A stretch of 64,000 bases of DNA from Flaveria trinervia (Eukaryota > Streptophyta > Magnoliopsida > Asterales > Asteraceae). Under the pieces are notes generated by a model. That model was not told where the DNA came from. It did no database searches and worked only from the letters and a program-made list of their open reading frames with translations. Below, piece by piece: positions 23,401 to 36,600 of this stretch (position 1 is its first letter; each line of letters starts with the position of its first letter). The DNA is taken from positions 14,428,863-14,492,862 of the forward strand of contig CM046442.1 in NCBI GenBank assembly GCA_025506515.1. The letters run 5' to 3'. The translations under genes and the position numbers were made by a program.

Positions 23401-25030
23401 GCTGTCAACCGAATCATCTTCTTGCGACACCCAATGTTCGCCTCGAAGTCCGCCAACCAATCCATCCCAAGAACCAAATCAAAACCACCCAAGGTCATCA
23501 CGAACGGTCTAACAGGAAACTTGTGACCTTCTAATTCCACCTCATAGTTTTCTATCATCTCCGAAATCCTGGTAGACTTACCTATGGCAGTTTCTACATC
23601 AAAGGGCGCATCAACACGCCTACTACTAACAGGCAGCTTAGCACAGAAAGCAGCAGAAATAAAACTCCTACTAGCACCAGAATCAAATAGCACAGAAGCT
23701 AAAGTTTGGTTCACCAGAAACGTACCGGACATGACATCAGGGTCTGTCCTAGCTTCCTCCTGTGTCATGGTAAATGCCCTGGCGCTCACCCTCGGTCCTT
23801 CACCTCCAGTTCTCTTCATCCCAGAACTCTCAGCCCTCAACTTCTTACAATCCTTACTTACGTGACCCTCTTCACCACAGTTATAGCACCGGACTATACG
23901 ACATTCCCTTGCCAGGTGCCCCGCCTTCCCACATTTGAAGCATAAGTTTGACCCAAACCTACATTCCCCGCCGTGGTCCCTTCCACACTTGCCACAACTT
24001 TTCGATCCCGCACTTGATGTGACCACACGGCGATCATCCGCTCGTGCCTTCTTATTACCCGTCGAGGCATCACCCCGACCAAACCTCTTCCCCCGCCAGT
24101 TTCGATCACCACCGTTCTTCTTGCCACCCTCAGTCACCACCATTGTTCTCTCATCGTACAATCTCCCTGCCAAATCCACTGCCGACCTAAACGTACTCGG
24201 TCGGGCAGCTATCATGTGCCTGCGAATATCCGCTGGCAAACCCTGAATATATCTTTTAATCTTTCGTGACAAAGGTGTCACCTGATCCAGCACCAGACGT
24301 GGCATCTCGTTGAATTTAGTGGTGTACTGCTGGTGCGTCATAGTTCCCGCCTCCAGTTGCAAGAACTCCCTTTCGACCTTGTCCATTTCCCGATGAGGAC
24401 AAAATTCCTCAATCACCAACCTTCTCAGCTCAGGCCATTTCATTTTCCCAATGGCCCTACTACCCTCAGCTTGGACAATGTTGTCCCACCAGCACAGAGC
24501 TGAATCCACAAAAGAGTGGGTAGCAAACTTCACCTTTTGGTCCTCTCGGCACTCGCTGATATCGAGAACAGCTTCCATTCCCTCACCCACCGGTGAGCAG
24601 CTACAGCTGTGCCGTTTCCATCAAAAGTAGGGGGCTTGCATCTCATAAAAGCCCCATAATTACAACCTCGTGCCGTTTCCGGCGCAGGCTCTTCTTCTTC
24701 CTCTTCGTCGTCAGATAGAACCGTTTCCGGATCTGGTTGTTCCTGTTCTCCAGAGGATATGTTTCTTTATTTTCTTTCCCCTTCTCGTACAGCCTTAATA
24801 ACTTCAGTCACCACAGACGGTAAGATTGTCTGCATGACCTGATGGACTTCTTCTACAACAGCCTCCTTTACTGAGGCTCTCAGATTGGCGCTTTCGTCGC
24901 CACCCTCCGGATGAGGGGTCTCTGGTTCTTCATTAACCACCCTCTCAACTCTGGGTCTCCCTCTCTTAGGTCGCGGTTCAGCACCGTGACCTCCACCCCT
25001 AGAAGCTTTCGAAGATCTACCTCCGGCCAT
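20421..25030 (-). pseudogene. Element B gag-pol polyprotein (broken)
   Basis: Starts at the ATG at 25030 and ends at 20421 after the chromodomain. Domain order as in A: gag with CFKCGKAGHLAREC and CYNCGEEGHVSKDC, protease DSGAS, RT, RNase H, integrase, chromodomain. gag runs on into protease in one frame (24590-22758, about 610 codons), showing the ancestral single polyprotein. Lesions: GAA to TAA in gag near 24768, a lost base near 24578, a lost base near 22767 just after the RT LVMP segment, a stop after TDHKSLKYFFE near 22017, and indels near 20840. Product would be the full Gypsy protein set; here non-functional. Confidence 0.93.
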
Positions 25031-25379
25031 CACACGCACACTGAAAGATTCAAACACCAACACAGTCATTCAAGGGAACAGCTTAGTTTATGTTAAGTAT
25101 AGTAAGTCCCTAATTACAGTGGCCAGTTGTGATTAGCCACTTACTTTACTCTTCACACCCCAAGCATTACCTGTCCTGACGACATCAGTATTTAAATCCA
25201 CATACAACACATAACACATACCATGCGCACATAAAACCGGTTAACTTTACGAAAATACCTGATGGCACGTAGCTACTCAGATGGGCATCCCATTCCCTTT
25301 CCATCCCATTCCCTTTCCATCCCATTCTCAGTTTAAGATTAGGTTTATTTTGAAATTTACCCATTTCACTTAAACTTTG

Positions 25380-25391
25380 GCTCTGATACCA
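25380..25391 (-). promoter_or_regulatory. Element B primer-binding site (tRNA-iMet)
   Basis: The minus strand reads TGGTATCAGAGC, three bases from the 5' LTR end at 25395. Confidence 0.92.
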
Positions 25392-25394
25392 ACT

Positions 25395-27557
25395 TGTAAG
25401 GCCCCGTTCCCGGGACGCTTACAGCTGGGTTCTCATCGCACATAAAACTTATAATTACATTTGTATTTAATAAATCGCAGCGGAAAACTAAAACAAACTT
25501 TCATTTCCATGTAAATTCTTTTGCAAGTTAATACAACATTCATTACAAAATAGCTTGTTCGCATTACAATGCAAAAACATTAATCAAAAGAATGCCATCC
25601 CAAAAGGGCTGAGTAGCTTCACGGGTGCCATCCTCAGCAAACATTACCTGCCAACTGGAAAACATATAAAAAGTCAGCGTTGCTGAGTGAGTTCTAGTTT
25701 TATGACAAAACATACTTTACTTTCATATAAAACCCTTCGTTACTTTTACATGATCACACATCGTACGTACACATAGATAATATCATTATTATCTTCTTCA
25801 TTAATTCATTCGTTCATTCATACTTCGTTCTTTCATACGTATTCTTTTGTTCCTTCATACATTCGTCCTTCGAGTCTGTTGCGACAACAGGGTCCTCACC
25901 TCATTAACAATCCCAACGACTTCGGGCTAACCGAGTCTGTTGCAACCATAAAGTTTCTCACCCAAATTGCCAGTTTTAACGATAGCATGCTTTCCGGTTC
26001 TCTTGTAACCATAGGGTTGCTCACCTCATGGCAACTTCACAATAACGCATTGTCCGAGTCTGTTGCAACAACTGAGTTGCTCACCTCCTTTCTCTGGCCA
26101 TCTTAATGATGCCTATGATCCGAGTCTTTTGCAACCACACGTTGCTCACCCCATTGGCAATCTTCATGATTGCATGTGATCCGAGTCTTTTGCAACCACA
26201 CGTTGCTCACCCCATTGGCAATCTCCACGATTGCTTGTGATCCGAGTCTTTTGCAACCACACGTTGCTCACCTCATTGTATGCTTGCAAGCCTTTCCTTC
26301 ATTCATTCGTCATTCAATAATGCATGCATTCTTACTTTATGTTCCCCTTTCATTATCTTTCACTTTACGTTACATAATACTTCATTTATTCATTAACATG
26401 ACACATAGGGCCACAAGAAAGATAACATACATCATAATAAGGAACATATCATACACATTCATCATCATCATACAGGGCAACATCATGCATACATAACAAG
26501 CCCTAATCATGCAACATCATCATCATCATGCCCAACATGCTTTCTAAGGCCTCAAGCGTCATCTTACAAACTCTATGGGAACCTTTACGTCAAAACTTAC
26601 ATCTGCACTTTCCCCAAAAAGTCAGAAGTCAATCTACACCTTCTTCGGGTACAACAGCCCTATTCGGGCGTATGGACACCCTTCAGTCGTGTGGCCTCCA
26701 TGCGACTGAACACTATGCGAATGAACTCATGCGGATGAACACCTATGCGAATGAACATCCAGTCGTGCGAATGGACAATGCGGATGGACCTCATGCGAAT
26801 AGGATTAATGCGGATGAGCACTTATGCGACTGGACCTTCAGTCGCATGACCTCCATGCGACTGGCCTTTCAATCGTGCGAATGGACCTTCAATCGTGCGA
26901 ATGGACATTCTATCGTGCAAATGGACCCCAATCGCACCCTAATCGGCCGTATGGCCTCCATTCGGCCTCCAGTCGGTCGCCTAGCCCTAACTGATGCAGA
27001 ATGCAGTTCATCCCGACTGCAGCCGAGGGTTTTCGGCCTCCAAACTCATCCAAACCCATTTTAAGCCCAAATCAACCATCCTAAACCTTAGGGATGTGTA
27101 TCACGACACCATTCAAGCACACACAAGCTCACAATCAAGCCACAAACGCATCATACATACACATACACATACACAAATGGGTCAACATACACATACCCAC
27201 AAAAAAACGATTTCAGATGTTTTCCAGCCCCAAAATCGTTTGAAAACAAGTAAAAGTGGGGTTCTAGAACTCACATAAACGAGCACAACGACAAGAGCTT
27301 CGATTTGGCTTGCTTCACGACGATTTTGGCGACCCGAACCAACTCGAACCAACTTTTCCTCTTTTTCTCTTATTTCTCTCTTCTTCTCTTTATGAAGCTG
27401 AAATGTGGGGTTTGTGGGGAGAGTGGGCTGCCCTCTCCCTACTAATATCACCACATTTCCCAACTTTCTTCGTTGGTGAGTTTGGTCCCTCGACTTTTGG
27501 ATTTATTTTCTTTTCTTTCTTCACCGGCTTCAAAATAATAAATATTCGGGTGTTACA
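25395..27557 (-). repeat. Element B 5' LTR (2163 bp)
   Basis: Close match to 18213-20381 with scattered substitutions and short indels. Minisatellite at 25868-26275; CGCATG/CGACTG cluster at 26685-26990. Confidence 0.95.
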
Positions 27558-27562
27558 TACTG

Positions 27563-27983
27563 TAACACGTTAAATGAGCAAAGTTAATGAACGGAATGAT
27601 GAGGATAATACTGATATTATCTGTATGTACGTATGATGTATGATCGTGAACGAATGTAAAGTAAAGTATGTTTTATTTATAAAACTAGAATTCACTCAGC
27701 AACGCTGACTTTGATGTGTTTCCAGTTGGCAGGTAATTATTGCTGAGGATGGCACGGGCGCCTACTCAGCTCTTTTGGGATGGCATTCTTTTGATTAATG
27801 TTTTTGCATTGTAATGCGAACAAGCTATTTTTTAATGAATGTTGTATTAATTTGCAAAAGCATTTACATGGAAATGAAAGATTGTTTAGTTTTCCGCTGC
27901 GATTTTATGAGACAAAAATGTAATTATAGGTTTTATGTGCAATGAGAACCCAACTGTAAGCGTCCCGGGTACGGGGCCTTACA
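27563..27983 (+). repeat. Element A 3' LTR, second part
   Basis: Continues from 18212; matches 11104-11521 and ends CCTTACA at 27983, followed by the target duplication CCTGT. Confidence 0.94.
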
Positions 27984-29984
27984 CCTGTATAATCAAGCGA
28001 GATCGTTAGAAGCAATAGTAATCAGTCTATAGTAGTAAATCAAGATTTTGGCAGCGTAACGGTACAATCATGTGATTTGGGGGCGATTTGGGGGTGATGA
28101 GTGACTGTGACCGACTCCCCCTCTATTTATACTAGGGTTTCCTCCAGTCATGCGACTGAACCTATTCGCACTCTTGATTCATGCGATTGAGGCTCAGTCG
28201 TGCGACTGGCATAGTCAGTCACCTTCAGTCGTGCGACTAGGTTTCAGTCGTGCGTCTGTCTCATTCGGTCACCTCCATTCGTGCGATTGGTTCATTTTGA
28301 TGACCCAAACGTATGGATTGACCCATGGTGATGGTCCAATCGCACGTCTGGTCCATACGTGTGGTTTAGTCGTGCGATTTGGCTCATACGTATGGTCCAA
28401 TCGACCATTTTAACTTAGAAAACTGTTGATCACCTCAGACGTGATCCGTTTAACAACAAAAACTTTTACACCTCAGACATGACCCTTTACATTTGAAACC
28501 CCCATTTGTCACCTCAGACGTGACCTTTTAGTGAGTGAATCCCATATTGACTTCCCATGCGTAGTCTGACATTTAACTACTAAATTAACTAAAATTAAGT
28601 AAATTAAACAACTAGACATAAAACAAAACTAAAAACATATTTTTGTATTTTTGTGTGAGGTTGAAATCCTAAGATAAGTATCTACCAGATTTTTCTTCCT
28701 GGACAGTATAACGTCAAGTTACTTTGATCATAACTGGAACAATTCATTATGGAATCATACAGGTTTATCAAATCATTTGGGACATTTTACCAAAGCCTTT
28801 TGATGCTAGATTCTTGTTTTCATCAAGATTCATTAGCAAGTGTAGGAAATCATACTAGAACTACAAGATGCACATAGTGATTTTGACTTTCAAAAGTTGC
28901 AGCTCATGATGATTGTCAGTATACTTGTCCTCTTAAATCCATACACAAATTTTTGACACACATTGGTGATGATTTAAGGTTTAATTATTTCAACAAGCGT
29001 TTGTGGATCCCACGCTTATATGGTAATCAACGTTCCTCGGGAGATTTTTGAGCGGTCTATGGGTATTTTGACAAGAAGAAACTATTCTAGAGCTTTCAAA
29101 GAGATGCTAAGCCTCAGGTCAGTGCCACCGCACAACAGAGAGGCGCAAACAACCATGAATTCTAGAATATTTAGGTTATGCGTATCCTCAGGTCAATGCC
29201 ACCGCACAGCAGAGAGGCACACAACCTATCTTCGTGTTTGAGAAATTATATTCTTTTTGCACAGGTCGCACCAACAACATAGGTTATTAGCTTGATTTCT
29301 TTTTGCATTTTTCATGTGCTTTGCTCATTTTTATAGTCATCCGCACACATTTGTGGCGTTTATTTTGCTCGTCACCCCTTATTGGAACTTCGTTGATTGT
29401 GTTAAGCAGTGATAAAATAATAACCCATAGCTTGTTGAACCACTTAGTTTTAGCTTGAAATCACCAATTAGGTCTAATCATCTCTTGTGTTGAATCTACC
29501 CACACATCATGTAGTGGTTTAGCAATCTCTAGGTCTATTTTCTCCGTGTTACCTTAGTAGCAGCTAGTTTTACTATCATTTTTCCTTTTATGTTACTTAG
29601 ATTTCTCATACTTATACTTCGAATTTTGCATCTTAATCATTACATTCTTTTAAAGTGCAAAATTTATTGTTCATGTGTACTATCATTTTCCATAAACACT
29701 AAATCAGTATCATAGATACGATCTCATTTCTATTCGCTAGACTGTCCTCCTCCCTCGTTTTTTTTGTTTTCTTTTTTTTAAGTACTGAAATTAAAAAAAC
29801 TAATTTAATACTAATTTAACCTATTCTCCCCCTAAAATTCTAAAACCGAATTTTTTTTTGCGTTTAGAATTTTAATAGGCGAAAAAATAAAATAAAATAC
29901 AAGAAAATAAAATAAAAAATAAGTCTACCGGTCGGACTAGGTACTGTCATCTTCTGGAATCATTTCACATTTCTTTTTAACGCC
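27984..29984. other. Element C spacer between pol and the extra ORF
   Basis: Non-coding. A minus-strand TATAAATA word is at 28124-28131, with a CAGTCGTGCGACTG-type cluster just upstream in transcription sense (28145-28400), the same arrangement as in the LTRs of C. 28427-28535 has three CACCTCAGACGTGACC-like repeats. 29105-29225 has two copies of a CCTCAGGTCARTGCCACCGC block. 29760-29930 is A/T-rich. No gene seen. Confidence 0.6.
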
Positions 29985-32900
29985 ATTAACCTCTAATAGA
30001 TATAAAATCTAGGTTTATCAAAGGCTTTTGTGTAGAGGTCAGAGCGTTAAAAGTCCGTATTAGTTTTAACAACATCGATTAAATTCTTTTCAAAACAATC
30101 ATGTATAAAGTGATATTTAATTCTGATGTGTTTGGTCTTAGGATGTTGGACCGGATTTTTAGTTACAACTATAGCAGCAGAATTATCAACAAATATAGGA
30201 GTGTTAGAGAATTTCAAACCATAGTCCTGCATTTGCTGTTGAATCTAAATGATTTGTGAACAGCAACTTGCAGCAACAACGTATTTAGCTTCACAAGTTG
30301 ATAGAGCAACTGATGTCTGCTTCTTACACTGCCACGTGACTAATCTTCTCCCAAAGAATTAACATCCTACTGAAGTTGATTTGTAGTTCATTTTGCAGCC
30401 GCCATAATCCGAATCACTATACGCTACTAGATCAAAGTCATCGTCATGAGGATACCACAACCCAAGTGTTGGTGTACCCTTCAGATAATAAAATATCCTC
30501 TTGACTCCTATGAGATGATTGACTTTCGGTTTCGCCTGATATCTAGAGCAGAGACACGTTACGTACATGATATCAGGTCTTGAGGCAGTGAGGTACATGA
30601 GGGATCCATCATTCCTCGGTACATAGTGGCATCCACCAGATCACCATTTTCGTCGGGTGCTACGTCATGGTTTGTAGCAAGTGGAGTCCCAGCTACCAAA
30701 GAATTCTCCATATTAAACCAACTTAGGATATCCCCTACATACTTGGTCTAATGTAGAAATATGTCTTTTGGTGTCTGATCCACCTGTAACCCGAGAAAGA
30801 ACTTCATCTCTCCTATGGCACTCATCTCAAATTCGGCTTTCATTACTGCTTCAAATTCCTTACATAGTTCTTCTTTCTTGGAACCAAAGATTGTGTCATC
30901 AATATAAATTTGAACAAGCAGTAAGTCACCATCCTTTTCTTTGATGAACAGTGTACAATCAATTACTCCTCTGCGAAAGCCGTGTTTCACAAGATGAGTT
31001 GAGAGTTTTTCATACCATGCTTTGGGGCTTGATGGAGCCCGTAGAAAGCCTTATCTAGTTTGTAAACTCTGTTCAGTTGATACAGATCCTTAAATCCTTC
31101 AGGTTGATTAACGTACACTATCTCCCAGATTTCACCATGAAGAAATGCACTCTTTACATCCGATTGATAAACTTTAAGCTTCATGTAAGAGGCATAGGCT
31201 AGGAAGATACAGATTTCTTCCATTCTCGCCACAGGTGCAAAGACTTTATTGTAATCAATCCCCTCGACTTGTCGAAATCCTTGAACTATAAGTCGAGCCT
31301 TGTTTCTGATTATGACCCCTTGGTCATCTTTCTTGCATTTCAAGACCCATTTGGTGCCAATGACCTTACCACCTTTAGGTCTATCCACCAGTGTCCAGAC
31401 ACCTAACTTCTTGAATTGAAGAAGTTCTTCTTGCATGGCACTTACCCATGCCTCGTCATTTAGTGCTTCACTGACATATTTTGGCTCAAATTAAGACACA
31501 AAACATCGATACACACCATCATGAAGATACCCTTTTTCCATTACCGAGGCATAATCAGTTGAGTATAGCTGATTTCTTGGCTGAACTCCTGATCTTACAT
31601 CCCCAATGACATTATCCAGAGGAAGATAAACATTTAAGTTTGAGGCAGTGGGAGTGTGAGGTTCCGAAGTGTCAGAGGCATCAATATCCGATGCTTGTGT
31701 ACTTGCAGTAGTAGGAACATGTTCCTCCTGATCCACCTGATCATTCTCCACGTCTTCATCATTAGAGGAAGAGTCACTTACTTCTAGTGCTCCCCCTGAA
31801 TGAGTGGAAGGCTCACCTTGTGAACCTAATGTTGTTGAGTCTTCTGACGGTGTGTTTAAGACATCATACATCATTTTGGTAGCTAACTCATCTTCAGGAG
31901 GGGAGAGAGGAATGTTGAAGGACTTAAGAATCTATCATAATCGAAGAAGAATGCGGGTCCTTAGCCAGCAATGGGGGTGGTGTATCTGTGAACGTCAACA
32001 TTGCACCACACTTCTACTTGACCCGTTGAGTTGTTGTAAACTCTCTTATTCGGTATGTTGTATCCTAGAAAAATTACTTTTTCAGCCTTCTCGTTGAACT
32101 TCCTTGGCTGAGTTTTCTTCAGAAGAGTACATGGTGCTCCAAATGGTTCGAGGTACTCTAGATTAGATTTACGTCGTTTCAGTAACTCGTAAAACGTTTT
32201 ACCATGACGCTTGACCACCAGGACTCGATTTAGAGTGTAACATGCATTGGCAACTGCCTCATTCCAGAATTTAATGGGCAGTTTCGAGTCTGCTAGCATC
32301 GTCCAGGCTGTCTCTATCAAGCTGTGATTCTTTCTCTCAGCAACTCTATTCATTTGAGGAGTGTAGGCAGATGTGAACTGGTGCACAATTCCATTTCTTT
32401 ATAGAATGCCTCCATCCATTGGTTCTTGAACTCGATACCGTTATCTGAGCGAACTTGTTGTAACTTCAGCTTGTAGAGTGACTCCAATGTAGTTACCAAC
32501 TCTTTGAATGATTCAAATGTCTCTGATTTGGATTTCAAAAACATCACCCAAGAGAATCTTGAGTAATCATCCATAACTACATAGCAGTACAAGTCGCCAG
32601 CAATGCTCCTCGTACTGACTGGACCAAACAGATCCATGTGAAGATGATCAAGAGGAAACTCAATGTAATTAACTTTCTTAGCCTTATGAGCCTTCTTGGT
32701 CTGTTTTCCTTTTTTACAAGCGACACAAAACCGGTAATTGAAAGTTCTTAACGTTTATTCCACGCACAAGATCATTCTGGATCAAGTGATTCATCTTCCG
32801 AGGATTTATGTGTCCTATTCTCCTATGCCAGGAGATGGAGTCTTTCTTTGTTGCCTTTGACAAGAAGCATTGTACTTGATGATCGGTTGTGGAGGCCTTT

Positions 32901-33260
32901 GATAGATCCAAGACATATAAATCATTATATCTTGATGCTGACATTAGGACTTGATCCTCCGGGATTACATAATCCTTCCTCAACACATAGCACTTCTTGT
33001 TGTCAAAGACTACCTTAAAGCCTTTGTCATAGATTTGGGATACAGTAGGTAAGTTATTTTGAAGTTGTTGAACATAGTTACCTTATCAAACTTCACTTTT
33101 TGGTTTCTCACTTCCCCTTGAGCTGTGATGTAACCTCCTTTATTTCCAGTAAATGAAACGTGTCCTCCTTTAATTTGTTTGACGTTTGAAAGGAGAGACA
33201 GGTTCCCAGTCATGTGCCTTGATGCTCCGCTATCAACAATCTAGGTATTTGTAGAAGCAC
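29985..33260 (-). pseudogene. Element C pol: protease, integrase, RT, RNase H (broken)
   Basis: Protease: IVDSGASRHMTG near 33205-33243, with a TAG where the usual Trp precedes it. GAG-pre-integrase: SWHRRIGHINPRKMNHL (about 32830). Integrase core: DLFGPVSTRS, VMDDYSRFSWV, RSDNGIEF and a Glu in NRVAERKNHS (32640-32330). RT: GTKWVLKCKKDD, ARLIVQGFRQ, SDVKSAFLHGE, and active-site YIDDT (about 30900). RNase H: SDSDYGGCK and FVDNSAAI, ending with a LYTKAFDKPRF-like tail near 30000. Integrase ahead of RT makes it Ty1/Copia. Stops or frame changes lie near 33241, 32990, 32700, 32380, 31490, 30987, 30748, 30359 and 30045. Confidence 0.93.
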
Positions 33261-34528
33261 TATAGCGGACACCCTGCATATTTAAAGGAAATGGTTAGTT
33301 TAGGTTAGGGACCTAAGCCTTAACTGGCTTGGGTGACCCAGAGGCATCACACATCATAAATTCTACCAACTGTCCATTTGAGGGTAAGCGAAAATCTATT
33401 ATCTTCTTGTTCTCATTATCAGACACTGTACTTGATTTTTCCTTCCATAAGCCAGTTTTATGTAAGGCCTGTTTGTGATAAACAAACGACTGGCTTACAG
33501 CTTCAACTTTATGTTTACTAATCCTTTTTGGTGGAGTGATAGAACTCCTTTTAGAAGACCTTGGTTTAGTGTCATGAAGTTCAACTTTCTTCCTTGGTGC
33601 CTGATAATAAGGACAGTTAGAAGCATTGTGTCCATACTTTCCATAATTATAGCATGATCTACTTTCTATATGTTGGTGGAACTGTTTCTGTGGGGAGGTG
33701 TGTGACACGAGTGTGACTTTAGTCTGTTTGGGTTTGGACACTTCTGGTTTAGATGTTTAGCTTCTTTAACAAAATTCATTTTTTGAACATTTTGAACATC
33801 TTTACCCTTTTGTTTATTTGGACTAAGACATGGTGCACGAGGTTGATTAACTTGTTTGGTCTTTTCGGGTTCAGAATTAGACATGTTAGAACCTGACTTC
33901 ACCTTAACCTTTTCAAATTGCTCATCCAAATTAACAATAGGCATCTTACATTTAGATTTAGAAGTGGCCTCCTGCTGTTTAGTGGTAGATCCACCGATTT
34001 ACTCCTGGAATCTGGATCACTAACTAGAGGAATGGACACCACATGATCCTTGACAGGGTTGTTATTTACTGATCTATATTTAGCATTTAACATTGTCTCA
34101 TGTGGTGGTGGAACCACTTTGTATCCCTACCCCTCCCCATTGTTTCGTTCTCTCGGTAAGTGTTGGACTATATGAGAAGAACTTGTCCAATTGTGCAGCT
34201 TTTGTTTTAATGGGTTTACTTCGACTTCCAAAACTACCTTTTCTTTCTTACTTTCTTCTAGGGAGTTTAGATAGAACTTTATGTCATTTTCTTGGTTAAA
34301 AGCGACAACTTCGGTTTCCCTTAGTTGCTTATTTAAAAGCTCTATTTTCTCTTTATAACTTTGCTTATTTTGTTTTAAAATCCGGTTAGCCTCTATGCAT
34401 AGTTATAAGTCATTTACTAAGCTATCATTGTGATCTAATAACCTAGCAAATTTTGAATCTATGCTTTCTCTAAATCTATTACATTTATTATAAGTATGAT
34501 TATCAAAAAGTTGGTCTGTGGTACTTAC
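33261..34528 (-). pseudogene. Element C gag/pol linker with a knuckle-like motif (broken)
   Basis: Minus-strand pieces 34117-33899, 33944-33666 and 33741-33313 are Lys/Pro/Ser-rich. One has CYNYGKYGHNASNCP near 33640, a CCHC-type knuckle with the second Cys changed to Tyr. It links gag to protease in the polyprotein. Frames change several times. Confidence 0.6.
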
Positions 34529-36105
34529 CTATGAAGACTCGGTTGAATTAGCCATTAGTGCAGAGATTGACTTCTCAGATGCTGGAGATTCTGAACCTGT
34601 AGTTATGAGATCCTCTTTATTCAGGTGAGTGACCACATTAGCAGTATCTTCATGATCTGACATTACTAGTTCAACTGCTATATCACCTTCACTTGAAGTG
34701 TCATCATCCAAAACCTCAACATTTGCAATGTTTGACTCACTCGGGGATACAAAACAAAAGGTCCAATCTTGACCTTCGTCATCTTGTGCAGTCAAAGCCT
34801 TAGGATATTTGCTTGATAACGAAGCTTCACTTGTGGGTTTGTCTTTACGGTTGAATGATGAGAAAGGATTACCGTTACCTATTTTCTTGGGCTTCACACA
34901 TTCACGTTTGAAGTGCCCCTTTTCTCTACAGTTGAAACAGGTAACTTTGGTTTTGTCAAAACCAAAAGTTATATCCTTTGTAGCTATAAAGTTCTGTCTA
35001 GTTTTCTTCACGAACTTCTTGGCTCTATGAACAGCACTTGCCAATGCCTACATAATGTCTATTCTTTCCGATTCATTCTCGTCCACCTGCTCGTAATCCT
35101 AATCATTCCCTATCTTTCCTGCAACCAGGCCATCACAAGAATGAACAACTGCAGCTAAGAGGTCCATATGCTCCTTTGCAACCTCTACAGTGATATTTCC
35201 GAGATTCTCGATCTTCAAATTCGTAGCGTTTGCTTCAGGTGCTATATATTGGGTGCAAGATGACCCTGACGTTTTAGATCCTGAAGTAGTGACTTGCGGA
35301 GGAGCTACTGAACTTGACACAAATGCAGTTTGAAGTGTTGCTCCTGAGCTTTTTGATGTGGAAGTTGAATTATACATTGACGGGTTCTGATTGTAAGATC
35401 CTTTCTGAGACCCGTACTTCATCCTTAGTTCCTCCTCCTTAGTTTCTGGATGAAGTCTTTTATGTCTAATTTTGCCAGTAAAATGTTATGTCTCAAAATA
35501 GACACAAACGAGTCCCACTTCTCTGGTAGACCATCGGCAAAGCTTGATAGCTTATCTTCCATTGACGTAGTAACCCCATGAGTGTGCAACTCACTCATTA
35601 AGTGGTAGAATCGGTCTATGACATCATTCAAGCTCTCCTTACCCATCGATGAGAAGTTATCGAACTCTTTCTTTAAAACCTTATCCTTTAGAGCTTTTAA
35701 CGATGCATTCCCGTCGTATCGTTTTTCCAAAGCCTCCCATAATTTATTTGCATGCTTATTCTCAGAAAATTGGTGGAATATATCCTTAGGTATCGACTAA
35801 GTCAACAAAGCATACACCTTTTTCTCAGCATTGTATTTCACCTTTTGGCTATCAGTCATGCCTCCTAGAGTAAGTTTGATGCCATCATCACCAACCGGCA
35901 TAATATAACCAATCTCGATTGATTCCCATAGATTTGGATCAACACCATTTAGATAACTTTCGAACCTTTGCTTCCATTGTGGGTAATCGTCTAACGTGAT
36001 AAGCTTAGGCGGCTTATTATGATTCCCAATCTCATTTTCCAGAAGTAACAGGTTCTGGATACGCGAGTCCCTACCTACAGTAAATGCTGAGTACTTATCT
36101 TCCAT
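34529..36105 (-). pseudogene. Element C gag (broken)
   Basis: The start is ATG at 36105 (MEDKYSAF). The N-terminal part has LDDYPQWKQRFESYLNG, the usual Copia gag opening. A UBN2-like capsid part (DKLSSFADGLPEKWDSFV) follows, and the nucleocapsid has CFNCREKGHFKREC (about 34900-34940). A TAG near 35797, a shift near 35450, and stops near 35099 and 35045 break it. The role would be particle assembly and RNA binding. Confidence 0.88.
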
Positions 36106-36586
36106 TTCTTTATACTTTGAGAGTTAGAACAAAACTGTTTCACTGGTGCGAATAGAGAGATGCGATTGGGTCAATCGTGTGGATGGACTAATGCGGACGA
36201 GTCAATCGTGCGATTGAACCAAGCGGATGAGTCAATCGTGCGATTGAGCAAGTGCGGATGAACAATGCGAATGTGGTGTTTAGTCGTACGAATGGATGGG
36301 CGACTGAGTTCAATCGTGCGTATGGGAGGTGCGATTGAGTTCAGTCGTGCGATTAAGCGAATCGTACGACTGAGGCTGCTGGATTTGAAAATTCGAAGAT
36401 TTTTGGTACTTTGACACCAAAATATGATTTTTCACAAACCCTAATCTGCCGTAAGCCGAAAAACGTAAACTTTTTGATCTGGAGACGTCGAAAACACTGT
36501 TTTACTAAAAAGGATGGTGTTTTTGGATGAAAAAACGTGCTTTTTTACACCAAAAAATTGAATCACACGCAAAATCAAGAGCCAAA
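36106..36586 (-). other. Element C 5' leader
   Basis: Untranslated region between the primer-binding site and gag. 36150-36370 holds a dense cluster of GTCGTGCGATTGA-like words related to those in the LTRs. No ORF. Confidence 0.6.
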
Positions 36587-36598
36587 GCTCCAATACCA
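36587..36598 (-). promoter_or_regulatory. Element C primer-binding site
   Basis: The minus strand reads TGGTATTGGAGC, two changes from the initiator tRNA-Met complement TGGTATCAGAGC, two bases from the LTR. Confidence 0.75.
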
Positions 36599-36600
36599 CT

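Larger units (their letters stand above)
18213..27557 (-). mobile_element. Element B: second chromovirus copy, nested in the 3' LTR of A
   Basis: LTRs are at 25395-27557 (5') and 18213-20381 (3'). The target duplication is TAATG (18208-18212) against TACTG (27558-27562), one change. The coding region is the same family as A at very high identity, in the opposite orientation. The LTRs of B have more minisatellite units than those of A, so B is a different lineage of the family and not a copy of this A. It is broken by stops and shifts. Confidence 0.95.
9409..27983 (+). mobile_element. Element A: Ty3/Gypsy chromovirus (Tekay/Del-like), containing element B
   Basis: LTRs start TGTAACACCCGGATA and end GGGGCCTTACA. 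The target duplication CCTGT is perfect (9404-9408 and 27984-27988). The 5' LTR is 2113 bp. The 3' LTR is split into 16517-18212 and 27563-27983 by element B. A primer-binding site matching initiator tRNA-Met, a gag with zinc knuckles, PR-RT-RH-INT order, and a C-terminal chromodomain identify a chromovirus. Long LTRs point to the Tekay clade (inference). pol is broken in at least four places. Confidence 0.95.
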
